A stretch of 64,000 nucleotides of DNA from Azohydromonas australica DSM 1124 (GTDB lineage: Bacteria > Pseudomonadota > Gammaproteobacteria > Burkholderiales > Burkholderiaceae_C), in contig NZ_AUMO01000043.1 of the NCBI RefSeq assembly GCF_000430725.1, positions 1,555 through 65,554 on the forward strand, written 5' to 3'. The position numbers were made by a program, and so were the translations under genes. Of this stretch, positions 1 to 8,613 are shown one piece after another (position 1 is the stretch's first letter; each line of letters begins with the position of its first letter). The notes beneath the pieces are model-generated. The model ran no database searches and had not been told where the DNA came from. It was given only the letters and a program-made list of their open reading frames with translations.

Positions 1-71
1 GAGCGGTGGTACTCGCGGGCGGCATCGCGCAGGGCCAGCTCGGCCGGGGACATGGAGGCTTCTTCGGACAT
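1..71 (-). CDS. maeB: Probable NADP-dependent malic enzyme, N-terminal fragment (gene runs off the left edge)
   Basis: Only the first 23 codons are in the window, from an ATG at 71. The peptide contains ELALRDAAREYHRS, which resembles the N-terminal helix of proteobacterial malic enzymes (typically L-R-x-A-A-L-x-Y-H just before the P-x-P-G-K-I motif). Malic enzyme would decarboxylate malate to pyruvate with NAD(P)+. No catalytic residue is visible, so the call rests on this short similarity. It lies downstream of pgk on the same strand but behind a terminator, so it is probably transcribed separately. Confidence 0.5.
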   Translation of the reverse strand, partial: MSEEASMSPAELALRDAAREYHR

Positions 72-202
72 GGTTGTCTCTTCCTGGGGAGGTGTTGTCA
101 GGTCGAAGTAAGGAGTCAGCTACGCCGACGGCTGCGCCGGCCGGGCGCGCGCGGCGTCCGTGCCGGATGGTCAGTGCGAAGGGAGATGGAAGGTAGGAGC
201 GA

Positions 203-228
203 AAACCCGGCGCCTTGTGGGCGCCGGG
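203..228 (-). terminator. Rho-independent terminator after pgk
   Basis: A 9-bp perfect GC stem (206-214 with 220-228, 5-nt loop) is followed on the minus strand by TTTT. It lies 12 bp past the pgk stop codon. The 168-bp gap between pgk and the malic enzyme gene shows nothing else I can support. Confidence 0.8.
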
Positions 229-239
229 CTTGCTGGGGA

Positions 240-1433
240 TCAGCCCGCGGCGCGGCGCGAGAGGATTTCGAAGGCCGGCAGGGTCTTGCCCTCCAGCACT
301 TCCAGGAAGGCACCGCCGCCGGTGGAGATGTAGCCCACGTCGGCTTCGATGCCGTACTTGGCGATGGCGGCCAGCGTGTCGCCGCCGCCGGCGATGCTGA
401 AGGCGTCGCTCGCGGCGATGGCACGGGCAACGGCCTCGGTGCCCTTGGAGAAGGCAGCGAACTCGAACACGCCCACCGGGCCGTTCCAGACGATGGTGCC
501 CGCGGCCTTGAGCTGCGCAGCGAGCTTCTCGGCCGTCTTGGGGCCGATGTCCAGGATCAGGTCGTCGGCTTCCACCTCGGTGGCGGCCTTGACGCTGGCC
601 GGCGCGTCAGCGGCGAAGCGCTTGGCGGTGACGACGTCCTCGGGGATGGGCACCTCGGCGCCGCGGGCCTTCATGGCCTCGATCACGGCCTTGGCTTCCT
701 GCAGCAGGTCCGGCTCGGCCAGGCTCAGGCCGATGGGCAGACCGGCGGCCAGCATGAAGGTGTTGGCGATGCCGCCGCCCACGATCAGGCCGTCCACCTT
801 CTCGGACAGCGCCTTCAGGATGGTGAGCTTGGTGCTGACCTTGGAGCCGGCCACGATGGCCACCAGCGGGCGCTTCGGGTTGGCCAACGCCTTGGAGATG
901 GCGTCGATCTCGGCCGCCAGCAGCGGGCCGGCGCAGGCCACCGGCGCGAACTGCGCGATGCCGTAGGTGCTGGCCTCGGCGCGGTGCGCGGTGCCGAAGG
1001 CGTCGTGCACGAAAACGTCGCACAGGGCGGCCATCTTGCGGGCCAGCTCTTCCTTGTTCTTCTTCTCGCCCTTGTTGAGGCGGCAGTTCTCCAGCAGCAC
1101 CACCTGGCCCGGCGCGACCTGCACGCCATCGACCCAGTCGCTCACCAGCGGCACCTCGCGGCCCAGCAGCTCGCCCAGGCGCTGCGCCACAGGCGCCAGC
1201 GAATCCTCGGGCTTGAACTCGCCCTCGGTGGGACGGCCCAGGTGCGACGTCACCATCACTGCGGCGCCGGCGTCCAGCGCCATGCGGATGCACGGGATGG
1301 AGGCACGGATGCGCGTGTCCTCGGTGATGCGGCCGGAGTCGTCCTGCGGCACGTTGAGATCGGCCCGGATGAAGACGCGACGACCGGCCACCTGGCCTTG
1401 GGCGACGAGATCGGAGAAGCGAAGAACGTTCAT
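240..1433 (-). CDS. pgk: Phosphoglycerate kinase
   Basis: Glycolytic/gluconeogenic enzyme that interconverts 1,3-bisphosphoglycerate + ADP and 3-phosphoglycerate + ATP in the cytosol. The 397-residue product has the family's usual length. It shows the N-terminal substrate loop ([10 protein letters not shown]), the SHLGRP motif, the hinge and nucleotide-binding region with [18 protein letters not shown] and the C-terminal GGGDT loop. The start at 1433 (MNVLRFSDL) was chosen over an in-frame ATG nine codons upstream because it matches the family N terminus. It stands alone between azlD upstream and a terminator downstream. No pyruvate kinase gene follows it here. Confidence 0.97.
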   Translation of the reverse strand: MNVLRFSDLVAQGQVAGRRVFIRADLNVPQDDSGRITEDTRIRASIPCIRMALDAGAAVMVTSHLGRPTEGEFKPEDSLAPVAQRLGELLGREVPLVSDWVDGVQVAPGQVVLLENCRLNKGEKKNKEELARKMAALCDVFVHDAFGTAHRAEASTYGIAQFAPVACAGPLLAAEIDAISKALANPKRPLVAIVAGSKVSTKLTILKALSEKVDGLIVGGGIANTFMLAAGLPIGLSLAEPDLLQEAKAVIEAMKARGAEVPIPEDVVTAKRFAADAPASVKAATEVEADDLILDIGPKTAEKLAAQLKAAGTIVWNGPVGVFEFAAFSKGTEAVARAIAASDAFSIAGGGDTLAAIAKYGIEADVGYISTGGGAFLEVLEGKTLPAFEILSRRAAG

Positions 1434-1478
1434 GGAGAGCGAGCGCCGAAGAGCGGGCAATATTCCCGAAAGGCGACG

Positions 1479-1484
1479 ATTCTA
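1479..1484 (-). promoter_or_regulatory. Candidate pgk promoter, -10 element TAGAAT
   Basis: TAGAAT lies 45 bp upstream of the chosen pgk start and 12 bp past the azlD stop. The -35 region is weak (no clear TTGACA at 16-18 bp). It would give a 5' leader of roughly 40 nt. Confidence 0.4.
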
Positions 1485-1495
1485 GGCCTGCCTCG

Positions 1496-1825
1496 TCACC
1501 ACCCCAGGCCGAGGCGCAGCGCGAGCAGCACGGCGGTGCCACTGACGATGGTGCCCAGGATGCCCCGGCGCCACCAGAACCACGCGCTACCGGCAACCAC
1601 GGCGAAGAGCCGCGCGTCCTGCCAGGTGTGGATGAGCACGCCCTGCGTCATCACCACCTCCGGCACCACCACCGCCGCCAGCGCGGCCAGCGGCGCGTAG
1701 CGCAGGCCCTGCTTGAGCCAGACCGGCAGCGGCATCTCGCGCTGCGACAGGAAGAAGAAGCTGCGCGTGAGCACCGTGATCAGGCCCAGCCCAAGGATCG
1801 TGAGGACGGCCTCTGCACCGCTCAT
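1496..1825 (-). CDS. azlD: AzlD family small subunit of a branched-chain amino acid exporter
   Basis: A 109-residue hydrophobic protein with about four membrane segments and the AzlD hallmark RSFFFLSQ near residue 21, followed by P-V-W-L-K-Q-x-L-R-Y-A-P-L-A-x-L. AzlC/AzlD (YgaZ/YgaH) pairs export branched-chain amino acids or their analogues through the inner membrane. Its ATG overlaps the azlC stop (ATGA, 1822-1825), which indicates translational coupling. Family assignment is secure; the actual substrate is not visible in the sequence. Confidence 0.88.
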   Translation of the reverse strand: MSGAEAVLTILGLGLITVLTRSFFFLSQREMPLPVWLKQGLRYAPLAALAAVVVPEVVMTQGVLIHTWQDARLFAVVAGSAWFWWRRGILGTIVSGTAVLLALRLGLGW

Positions 1826-2550
1826 GCCGCTCTCCGTTGCCGGGGCAGTTGCTCCATCAACAGCCCCATGGCCACCGCCGCGGCGATGGCCACCACGATG
1901 TTCAGCCGCAGCGGCAGCGCGTAGGCCGCCACCGCCGCGCAGCCCGCCACTGCGGCCGCCACCCAGGTAGCGCGGTCGGACAGCAGCGTGTTCATCAGGC
2001 CCAGCAGTGCCAGCGTGCCGGCGAAGCCCAGGCCCCAGTGCGTGGGCACGCGCTCGCCCAGCAGGATGCCGGCGACGGAGGGGATCTGCCAGGCACACCA
2101 GTTCAGCGACACCCCGCCCCAGAAGTACGGCAGCTGCTCCGCCGACGGCTTCGGCTCCGGGAAGCGCTTCATGAACAGCACGTAGTTCAGGTCGGCCGTG
2201 AAGTAGCCCAGCCGCAGCCGCTGTGCCAGCGGCAGGTGCGCGAAGTACGGGCGCCACTGCGCGCTGAAAATGACGAAGCGCAGGTTCACGCACAGCGCCG
2301 TGGCCCATACCACCCACACCGGCGCGCCCGCAGCGATGAGTGGCAGCGCAGCCAGCTGCGCGCTGCCGGCGAAGACCACCATCGACATCAGCAGCGACAG
2401 TGGCACGCCCAGCGCCTTGACCATGGCCACGCCCGTCACCAGCCCCCAGGCCGAGATGCCCGGGGCAATGGACATCATCTCGCGCGCCCCGGTCCGGAAG
2501 GACGGATGGCGCCATGGCGGCAGCGTGCCGCCCTCGGAACCTCGATTCAT
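1822..2550 (-). CDS. azlC: AzlC family large subunit of a branched-chain amino acid exporter
   Basis: A 242-residue polytopic membrane protein of the AzlC/YgaZ family. The typical opening is visible: FRTGAREMMSIAPGISAWG (about residues 16-34), then FAGSAQLAALPL and a run of hydrophobic segments ending in an R-Q-R-R-A-A tail. The start at 2550 (MNRGSEGG) was preferred to a longer in-frame extension because the upstream residues are low-complexity Pro/Arg translation. There is no Shine-Dalgarno sequence; a -10-like hexamer sits 7 nt upstream. It forms a coupled pair with azlD. Together they are expected to move valine/leucine/isoleucine or related compounds out of the cell. Confidence 0.88.
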   Translation of the reverse strand: MNRGSEGGTLPPWRHPSFRTGAREMMSIAPGISAWGLVTGVAMVKALGVPLSLLMSMVVFAGSAQLAALPLIAAGAPVWVVWATALCVNLRFVIFSAQWRPYFAHLPLAQRLRLGYFTADLNYVLFMKRFPEPKPSAEQLPYFWGGVSLNWCAWQIPSVAGILLGERVPTHWGLGFAGTLALLGLMNTLLSDRATWVAAAVAGCAAVAAYALPLRLNIVVAIAAAVAMGLLMEQLPRQRRAA

Positions 2551-2557
2551 TGCCGGG

Positions 2558-2563
2558 ATTGTG
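2558..2563 (-). promoter_or_regulatory. -10-like hexamer CACAAT 7 nt before azlC start
   Basis: CACAAT is followed by 7 nt and the azlC ATG, with no ribosome binding site between. The spacing matches the smg, apaG, mltA and ung cases in this window and would place the transcript start at or next to the ATG. The hexamer is weak and no -35 is evident. Confidence 0.3.
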
Positions 2564-2581
2564 CCCGGGCGCCGACGGGGC

Positions 2582-2947
2582 TCAGCTCTTGCGCGCCTTG
2601 GTGCCAGGGCGGGACTGCTCGGCCACGTCGGCCGCGGACGCGGAAGAGGCGGCAGCGGCCGCACTGCTGGGGGGCGTCGCCGAGAGCTGCGGCGAGACCG
2701 CCTGGATGCTGTTCTCGCGCATGTAATCGTTCATCTCGCGCCAGCCGGCGAAGATGGCCGCCTTGTCAGCCTTGCGGTTGAGCGTGAAGCAGTCCTCGAT
2801 GGCCCGCCCAGCATGGCGGCATGCACCGCCAATGGCCTTGCTCTCGGCCTCGCGCCGCGTCGCGGTGGTGTTCGCGGACTCATAACCCAGCTGCTCACAG
2901 CCCGCGAGCGCCAGGACGACAAGCAACAGGGACAGGCGCGGAGTCAC
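2582..2947 (-). CDS. Small predicted lipoprotein of unknown function
   Basis: A GTG start at 2947 gives a 121-residue protein that opens with a short signal peptide (TPRLSLLLVVLALAGC) ending in a lipobox, with the lipidated Cys at about residue 17. The mature part has a conserved-looking helical stretch with three more cysteines (GACRHAGRAIEDCF and neighbouring residues) and an Ala/Ser-rich tail ending KARKS. An ATG 26 codons upstream is open but would put a long basic region before the signal peptide, so I prefer the GTG. It sits upstream of azlC on the same strand. I recognise no family. Confidence 0.7.
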   Translation of the reverse strand: MTPRLSLLLVVLALAGCEQLGYESANTTATRREAESKAIGGACRHAGRAIEDCFTLNRKADKAAIFAGWREMNDYMRENSIQAVSPQLSATPPSSAAAAASSASAADVAEQSRPGTKARKS

Positions 2948-3014
2948 GGCCGGGATGGGTAGAAGAAGGCGACGCTTACTTATCGACGCGCGGCGACCAA
3001 ACTTGACCCGCCCA

Positions 3015-3033
3015 CGCGTGCGCATTGCACGCG
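3015..3033. repeat. Hairpin in the htpX-lipoprotein spacer
   Basis: A 7-bp inverted repeat (CGCGTGC / GCACGCG, 5-nt loop) lies 18 bp past the htpX stop codon. There is no T-run on the minus strand, so it could be a weak or Rho-assisted terminator or simply a processing stem. Confidence 0.35.
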
Positions 3034-3050
3034 CGACGGACTTCCCTGCT

Positions 3051-3893
3051 TCAGCGCGCCATGGCCAGCAGCCGTGCCACGCGCTCCTCGGTGGCGGGAT
3101 GGGTGCTGAACAGCCCCTGCAGGCCGCCGCCCGAGAGCGGATTCATGATCATCATCTGCGCCGTCTCGGGATGGCGCTGGGCCGCGGCCAGCGGGATGCC
3201 GGTGGCGTAGGCGTGGATCTTCTCCAGCGCGCTGGCCAGCGCACGCGGGTCGCCGCTGATCTCGGCGCCGCCGCGGTCGGCCTCGAACTCGCGCGCGCGG
3301 CTGATGGCCATCTGGATCAGGCTGGCCGCCAGCGGTGCCAGCAGCGCCACCAGCAGGCCCACCAGCGGATTGGTCGGACGGCCCTCGCCGTCGCGGCCGC
3401 TGAAGAACATCGCGAAGTTGGCCAGCATCGACACCGCGCCGGCCATGGTGGCGCTGATGGTGCTGATGAGGATGTCGCGGTGCTTCACGTGCGCCAGCTC
3501 GTGCGCCATGACGCCGCGCAGCTCGCGGTGGTTGAGCACTCGCAGGATGCCGGTGGTGGCAGCCACGGCGGCGTTGTCCGGGTTGCGGCCGGTGGCGAAG
3601 GCGTTGGGCGAGTCCTCGTCGATGAGGTACACGCGCGGCATCGGCAGCCCGGCACGCTGCGCCAGCTCCTGCACCATGCCGTAGAAGTAGGGCTCGGACT
3701 GGGCATCGACCTCGCGCGCGCTGTACATCTTCAACACGAGCTTGTCGCTGAACCAGTAGCTGAAGAAGTTCATGCCCAGCGCCACCAGCAGGGCCAGCGT
3801 CATGCCGGCACGGCCGCCGATGAGATGCCCGATGGCCATGAACAGCGCAGTGATGGCGGCCATCAGGATGGCCGTCTTCATCAGGTTGAACAT
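3051..3893 (-). CDS. htpX: Membrane-bound zinc metalloprotease HtpX
   Basis: Inner-membrane M48 protease that degrades damaged membrane proteins, working alongside FtsH in envelope stress. The 280-residue product begins with two membrane segments (about residues 5-50) and carries HELAH at 131-135 with the third zinc ligand in the following EFEADRGGA motif. The [10 protein letters not shown] motif typical of HtpX is present near residue 95. It lies downstream of def-fmt on the same strand, separated from fmt by 102 bp, and could be cotranscribed with them. Confidence 0.96.
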   Translation of the reverse strand: MFNLMKTAILMAAITALFMAIGHLIGGRAGMTLALLVALGMNFFSYWFSDKLVLKMYSAREVDAQSEPYFYGMVQELAQRAGLPMPRVYLIDEDSPNAFATGRNPDNAAVAATTGILRVLNHRELRGVMAHELAHVKHRDILISTISATMAGAVSMLANFAMFFSGRDGEGRPTNPLVGLLVALLAPLAASLIQMAISRAREFEADRGGAEISGDPRALASALEKIHAYATGIPLAAAQRHPETAQMMIMNPLSGGGLQGLFSTHPATEERVARLLAMAR

Positions 3894-3995
3894 TGTTTCG
3901 ATTCCCCGGTGGGTTGCTCTCTCTGCCCGGTAGATGCGGGCCGCGGCCGCAAGTTCAATCGGCCTGTGCCGCGGGCAGCGCGGGCCCGCGGCGGC

Positions 3996-4994
3996 TCAGC
4001 CCGCCAGACTGCGGCCCGCGCCCAGCGCAAGCTGCTGCTGGAAGACGCGCACCGGCACCCGCTTGCCGCCCGGGCGCTGCAGCTCCAGCAGCGCCAGGGC
4101 GTCCTCCCCGCAGGCCACGACCAGTTCCTGCGCATCGGCGCGCAGCACCATGCCGGGCGGCCCGGAGAGTTCGGGCCGCAGCGCCGCGCGCCAGAGCTTC
4201 ACGGCCTGTCCGTCGAGGTTGAAGCTCATGCCCGGGAAAGGGTCGAAGGCGCGCACGCGGCGCTCGATCAGCGCGGCGGGCTGGCTCCAGTCGATGGCGC
4301 CTTCGGCCTTCTCGATCTTGTGCGCGTAGCACACGCCCTCGGCCGGCTGCGGCACGCGCGGCAGACGGTCGAGCTCGCGCAGCGCCTGCACGATGGACGC
4401 AGCGCCCAGCGCCGCCAGACGGTCGTGCAGCGTCGCGGAGCTTTCGTCCGGCGCCAGGTCCAGGGCATGCACCAGCAGCATGTCGCCGGTGTCCAGGCCC
4501 TCGTCCATCTGCATGATGGTGATGCCGCTTTGCGCGTCGCCCGCCTCCACCGCCCGCTGGATGGGCGCGGCGCCGCGCCAGCGCGGCAGCAGCGAGCCGT
4601 GGATGTTGAGGCAGCCACGCGGCGGCAGCTCCAGAACCCAGCGCGGCAGGATCAGGCCGTAGGCCGCGACCACCATCACGTCGGCGCGGGCCGCCTGCAG
4701 GGTCTCGCGCGCGGCGGCGGCGTCCTCAGGATATTTGCCGTCCAGGCGCAGGCTGCGCGGCTGCGCCACCGGGATGCCGTGCTCCAGCGCCAGCTGCTTC
4801 ACCGCCGAGGGCTGCAGCTTCATGCCGCGACCGGCGGGGCGGTCGGGCTGCGTGAGCACCAGCGGCACGGTGAAGCCGGCATCCAAGATGGCCTGCAACG
4901 CCACGCGGGCGAATTCCGGCGTGCCGGCGTAGGCCACGCGCAGCGGCGCGGCGGCGGCGCCGGGGGCCGCCGTTCCGGGCATGACGCCGCTCAT
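3996..4994 (-). CDS. fmt: Methionyl-tRNA formyltransferase
   Basis: Adds a formyl group from 10-formyl-THF to initiator Met-tRNA. The 332-residue product has the N-terminal Rossmann domain ([15 protein letters not shown]), the [19 protein letters not shown] catalytic block with its conserved Asn/His, [11 protein letters not shown], and a C-terminal OB-like domain. The ATG at 4994 overlaps the def stop (ATGA, 4991-4994), which supports this start; a second ATG four codons in is also possible. def upstream removes the formyl group that Fmt adds. The window also carries the initiator tRNA gene at 11.1 kb. Confidence 0.96.
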   Translation of the reverse strand: MSGVMPGTAAPGAAAAPLRVAYAGTPEFARVALQAILDAGFTVPLVLTQPDRPAGRGMKLQPSAVKQLALEHGIPVAQPRSLRLDGKYPEDAAAARETLQAARADVMVVAAYGLILPRWVLELPPRGCLNIHGSLLPRWRGAAPIQRAVEAGDAQSGITIMQMDEGLDTGDMLLVHALDLAPDESSATLHDRLAALGAASIVQALRELDRLPRVPQPAEGVCYAHKIEKAEGAIDWSQPAALIERRVRAFDPFPGMSFNLDGQAVKLWRAALRPELSGPPGMVLRADAQELVVACGEDALALLELQRPGGKRVPVRVFQQQLALGAGRSLAG

Positions 4995-5506
4995 GCGCGC
5001 TGCGGCTCTTCGCGGTTCTTCTTGAGCAGCTTGGTCTTGATGCGCTCGCGCTTGAGCGGGCTCAAGTACTCGACGAAGACCTTGCCCAGCAGGTGGTCCA
5101 GCTCGTGCTGCACGCACACGGCGGTCAGTCCCTCGGCCTCGAACTCCTGCACGTTGCCGTCGCGGTCCAGCGCACGCACCTTGACGCGGGCATGCCGCTG
5201 CACCTTGTCGTAGATGGCCGGCACCGAGAGGCAGCCCTCGTCGCCCACCATCATTTCCTCGCTGCGCTCGGTGATCTCGGGGTTGATGAGCACCACCGGC
5301 TGGTCGCGCGTCTCGGAGGTGTCCATCACCACCAGACGCTCATGCACGTTGACCTGCGTGGCGGCCAGACCGACGCCATCGGCGGCGTACATGGTGTCCA
5401 GCATGTCGGCAGCGAGGCGGCGGATGCGCTCGTCCACCGCCTTCACCGGGGCGGCGACGGTGTGCAGGCGGGGATCGGGATAACGCAGGATGGGAAGCTG
5501 GGCCAT
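4991..5506 (-). CDS. def: Peptide deformylase
   Basis: Metalloenzyme that removes the N-formyl group from nascent proteins. The 171-residue product shows all three family motifs in order: GVGLAATQV (about 44), EGCLSVP (about 89) and QHELDHLLG (about 132), where the Cys and two His bind the metal and Glu is catalytic. It is the first gene of the def-fmt unit, divergent from dprA with a 225-bp shared upstream region. I find no confident promoter in that region. def-fmt opposite dprA-smg is a common proteobacterial arrangement. Confidence 0.97.
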   Translation of the reverse strand: MAQLPILRYPDPRLHTVAAPVKAVDERIRRLAADMLDTMYAADGVGLAATQVNVHERLVVMDTSETRDQPVVLINPEITERSEEMMVGDEGCLSVPAIYDKVQRHARVKVRALDRDGNVQEFEAEGLTAVCVQHELDHLLGKVFVEYLSPLKRERIKTKLLKKNREEPQRA

Positions 5507-5731
5507 GGCGCAAGGCCCCCGGCGTCGCGGCGCTCAGTGGCGGGAGGCTGCGCGCAAGGGCTGCACAGCAATCGGGGCCACGGCCTGCGGCGTGCCTGGG
5601 GGCAGAATCAGGTGATACCGGGCCTGCATTTTCGCCCATCGGTCAGGCCGTCACCGGCGTGTGCCCATGAACCGCAGCGCCCTGGCGCCCCAACGCCGTG
5701 CAGGTGCTGCACCGACCAGGAGCCTTGCACC

Positions 5732-6931
5732 ATGGCCTTTTCATCCCCGGAGCCGGCCTTTACGGAGCCGCCACCTGCCACCGACCACCTTTTTCCACGT
5801 GCAGGCGAGGACGAGCTCCGGGCGTGGCTGCGCCTGGTGCTGAGCGTGGGCCGGGTGACGGCGCGGCGGCTGCTGTCCGCGCTGGGCACGCCGCAGCAAG
5901 TGTTCGACAACCCGGTCGAGACGCTGCGGGAGCTGGTGACGCCGGCCCAGGCCCAGGCGCTGTCGGCGCCGCCGAAGGAGCTCGAACGCTGCCTGGCACA
6001 GACGCTGAACTGGCTGGACGGCGGCGTGGACCGGCATGTGGTGACGCTGGGCGACCCGCTGTATCCAGCCACGTTGCTCGACACCGCCGACCCGCCCCTG
6101 CTGCTGCACCTGCGCGGCCGCCACGAGCTGCTTGCCCGGCCGGGCTTGGCCGTCGTCGGCAGCCGCAACCCCAGCGCCCAGGGCGCGGACAACGCCGCCG
6201 CCTTCGCCCGCTTCTTCAGCGAGGCCGGCTGGACCATCGTCTCGGGCCTGGCGCTGGGCATCGACGGCGCCGCGCACGAGGGCGCGCTGGCTGGTCCGGG
6301 CAGCACCATGGCGGTGCTGGGCACGGGCATCGACCGGCTCTACCCGGCGCGCCACCACGCCCTGGCGCTACGCATTGCGGCCCAGGGGCTCCTGATCAGC
6401 GAGTTCCCGATGGGCACGCCGCCGCTGCGGGAGAACTTCCCGCAGCGCAACCGGCTCATCGCCGGGCTGACGCGCGGCACGCTGGTGGTGGAGGCGGCGT
6501 TGCAATCCGGCTCGCTGATCACGGCGCGGCTGGCGGTAGAAAGCGGCCGGGAGGTGTTTGCCATTCCGGGCTCGATCCATGCACCGCAATCGCGCGGCTG
6601 CCATGCGCTCATCAAGCAAGGAGCCAAGCTGGTGGAAAGTGCCCAGGACATCCTGGAGGAGCTGCAGATGGTGCAGAAGAACGGTTCGCAACCCGTGGAC
6701 CCCGAACGTAAGGCGTCGAAGCCTGCTTCCGCCACGCCACTGCCGGCCGATGACGGCCCGCCCGACGCAGTGCTGGCTGCGCTGGGGCATGACGCCGCAA
6801 CGCTGGACATGCTGATCGACCGTACCGGCTGGCCAGCGCCCGCGCTGGCGGCGCGGCTGCTGGAATTGGAGCTGGAGGGCCGGCTGCAGCGCCTGCCCGG
6901 CGGGCTGTACCAGCGCCGCGGCCTGGCCTGA
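5732..6931 (+). CDS. dprA: DNA-processing protein DprA (Smf)
   Basis: Binds single-stranded DNA and loads RecA during natural transformation. The 399-residue product has a helical N-terminal domain (about 25-110), the Rossmann-like DprA core with VVGSRNPSAQG, SGLALGIDGAAHEGAL, GTGIDRLYPARH and PQRNRLIAGLT (about 150-290), and a C-terminal winged-helix module (about 335-399). The ATG at 5732 follows an AGGAG-type ribosome binding site about 10 nt upstream; a much longer open frame upstream overlaps def on the other strand and is not used. smg follows. Confidence 0.95.
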   Translation: MAFSSPEPAFTEPPPATDHLFPRAGEDELRAWLRLVLSVGRVTARRLLSALGTPQQVFDNPVETLRELVTPAQAQALSAPPKELERCLAQTLNWLDGGVDRHVVTLGDPLYPATLLDTADPPLLLHLRGRHELLARPGLAVVGSRNPSAQGADNAAAFARFFSEAGWTIVSGLALGIDGAAHEGALAGPGSTMAVLGTGIDRLYPARHHALALRIAAQGLLISEFPMGTPPLRENFPQRNRLIAGLTRGTLVVEAALQSGSLITARLAVESGREVFAIPGSIHAPQSRGCHALIKQGAKLVESAQDILEELQMVQKNGSQPVDPERKASKPASATPLPADDGPPDAVLAALGHDAATLDMLIDRTGWPAPALAARLLELELEGRLQRLPGGLYQRRGLA

Positions 6932-6994
6932 ACGCATCGCGGCGCTGCCCACACGGGCATCCTTCCTGCAAGCCTGCGTTCAGATGCCCTGAGC

Positions 6995-7000
6995 TATAGT
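6995..7000 (+). promoter_or_regulatory. -10 element TATAGT 7 nt before smg start
   Basis: TATAGT (5 of 6 match to TATAAT) is followed by 7 nt and then the smg ATG, with no ribosome binding site. A transcript starting at normal distance would begin at or next to the ATG, i.e. be leaderless. No good -35 is visible. Confidence 0.5.
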
Positions 7001-7007
7001 GACTCCC

Positions 7008-7460
7008 ATGTTCGACGTGCTCGTCTACCTGTACGAAAACTACTGGCGCCCTGACGCTTGTCCCGATCACGACCAGCTCACGCGCAAGCTTTCGGCGGTG
7101 GGCTTCGAGTCTGACGACATCGAGGAGGCGCTGAGCTGGCTGGACGGTCTGGCCGGCGTGGCCGAGTCCTGTTCGCAAGCCCAGGCCTCCACGAGCATGC
7201 GTGTGTACACCGCCGCGGAGTGCGAGCTGCTGGGCGATGCCTCCATTGGTTTCATCAGCTTCCTGGAAGGCGCCGGCGTGCTGCCGCCGCTCATGCGCGA
7301 AATGGTGATCGACCGTGCCAGCGCCATCGGCCGCGTGCCGCTGGAGCTGGAAGACTTGAAGATCATCGTGCTGATGGTCTTCTGGAGCCTGGGCGAAGAG
7401 CCCGATGCGCTGATCCTCGACGAGCTGTTCGTAGACGACGCGGAGCGCATCATCCACTGA
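7008..7460 (+). CDS. smg: Smg family protein (DUF494)
   Basis: A 150-residue acidic protein of the Smg/DUF494 family, usually found next to dprA/smf; its role is not established. The family opening MFDVLVYLYENYW is visible, followed by helical segments (LTRKLSAVGFESDDIEEALSW) and a C-terminal stretch ending ILDELFVDDAERIIH. An in-frame ATG three codons upstream exists, but 7008 matches the family start. The gene lacks a Shine-Dalgarno sequence. It converges on secF across a shared terminator. Confidence 0.92.
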   Translation: MFDVLVYLYENYWRPDACPDHDQLTRKLSAVGFESDDIEEALSWLDGLAGVAESCSQAQASTSMRVYTAAECELLGDASIGFISFLEGAGVLPPLMREMVIDRASAIGRVPLELEDLKIIVLMVFWSLGEEPDALILDELFVDDAERIIH

Positions 7461-7516
7461 TCGATTCAGCCAGCGTGCCGGGCCACTCTCGCCGCCTGGA
7501 TGCACCGACCAAAAGA

Positions 7517-7540
7517 CAAGGGCCGCTATTGCGGCCCTTG
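7517..7540. terminator. Bidirectional terminator between smg and secF
   Basis: A perfect 10-bp stem (7517-7526 with 7531-7540) closes a TATT loop. On the minus strand it is followed by TCTTTT, so it is a good terminator for yajC-secD-secF. On the plus strand the following T content is low, so it ends smg less clearly. Confidence 0.8.
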
Positions 7541-7561
7541 TGCTTCATGGGGTCTGCGGTG

Positions 7562-8587
7562 TCACACCGCAGCGCCGGCGTTGGGATCGTTGGGATCCGA
7601 GCTGCCGCGTGAAGAGGCCTTCACCAGGTCTTCGCGCTTGACGCCCAGCCACATGGCGATGGCGGCAGCGACGAACACCGAGGAGTAGATGCCGAACAGG
7701 ATGCCGATGGTCAGCGCCACGGCGAAGTAGTGCAGCGTCGGACCGCCGAAGAGCAGCATCGCCAGCACCATCATCTGCGTCGAGCCGTGCGTGATGATGG
7801 TGCGGCTGGTGGTGCTGGTGATGGCGTGGTCGATCACCTGCATGGTGCTCATCTTGCGGTACTTGCGGAAAGCCTCCCGGATCCGGTCGAAGATGACGAC
7901 CGATTCGTTGACCGAGTAGCCCAGCACTGCCAGCACCGCCGCCAGTACCGCCAGCGAGAACTCCCACTGGAAGAAGGCGAAGAAGCCCAGAATGATGACC
8001 ACGTCGTGCAGGTTGGCGATGATGCCGGCCACGGCGAACTTCCACTCGAAGCGTATGGCCAGGTAGATCATGATCCCGGCCACCGTGACGGCCAACGCCA
8101 GCGCACCGTCGCGCGCCAGCTCTGAACCCACGGAAGGGCCGACGAACTCGGTGCGCGAAAGCTTCAGCGGTTCGCCGCCATCGGCGGCCACACAGGCCTG
8201 GCGCGTCGTGTCACCTTCACCGGGACGCGTTTCCACGCGCCCCTGCGTCGCCTGGCACAGCGCGCCGAAGACGCGGCTGGCCACCTCGCTCTGCTTCACG
8301 TCGCCGCGCACAGGCAGCCGGATGAGCACGTCCCGCGCAGTGCCGAAGTTCTGCACCTGCACTTCACCGAAGCCTAGCGACTCCACGGCGGCGCGTGTGC
8401 GGTCGATATCCGCAGCCTGAGCGTAGTTGACCTCCAGCACCGTGCCACCTGTGAATTCGATGGACAGGTGCAGGCCGCGCGTGACCAGGAAAAACACGGC
8501 CGCGGCGAAGGTCAGGAACGAAATGATGTTGAACACCAGCGCATGCCGCATGAACGGGATGTCGCGCCGGATGCGAAAGAACTCCAT
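7562..8587 (-). CDS. secF: Protein translocase subunit SecF
   Basis: Inner-membrane partner of SecD that uses the proton gradient to assist late steps of Sec-dependent export. The 341-residue product has one N-terminal membrane segment (about 20-38), the SecF motif SIEFTGGTVLEV, a periplasmic domain (about 40-160) and five C-terminal membrane segments with GYSVNESVVIFDRIRE. The periplasmic domain holds two cysteines about 22 residues apart, which could pair. It ends the yajC-secD-secF operon, 26 bp after secD. Confidence 0.96.
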   Translation of the reverse strand: MEFFRIRRDIPFMRHALVFNIISFLTFAAAVFFLVTRGLHLSIEFTGGTVLEVNYAQAADIDRTRAAVESLGFGEVQVQNFGTARDVLIRLPVRGDVKQSEVASRVFGALCQATQGRVETRPGEGDTTRQACVAADGGEPLKLSRTEFVGPSVGSELARDGALALAVTVAGIMIYLAIRFEWKFAVAGIIANLHDVVIILGFFAFFQWEFSLAVLAAVLAVLGYSVNESVVIFDRIREAFRKYRKMSTMQVIDHAITSTTSRTIITHGSTQMMVLAMLLFGGPTLHYFAVALTIGILFGIYSSVFVAAAIAMWLGVKREDLVKASSRGSSDPNDPNAGAAV

Positions 8588-8613
8588 GCAGGTCTCCGAG
8601 GGCTACTGCTGCT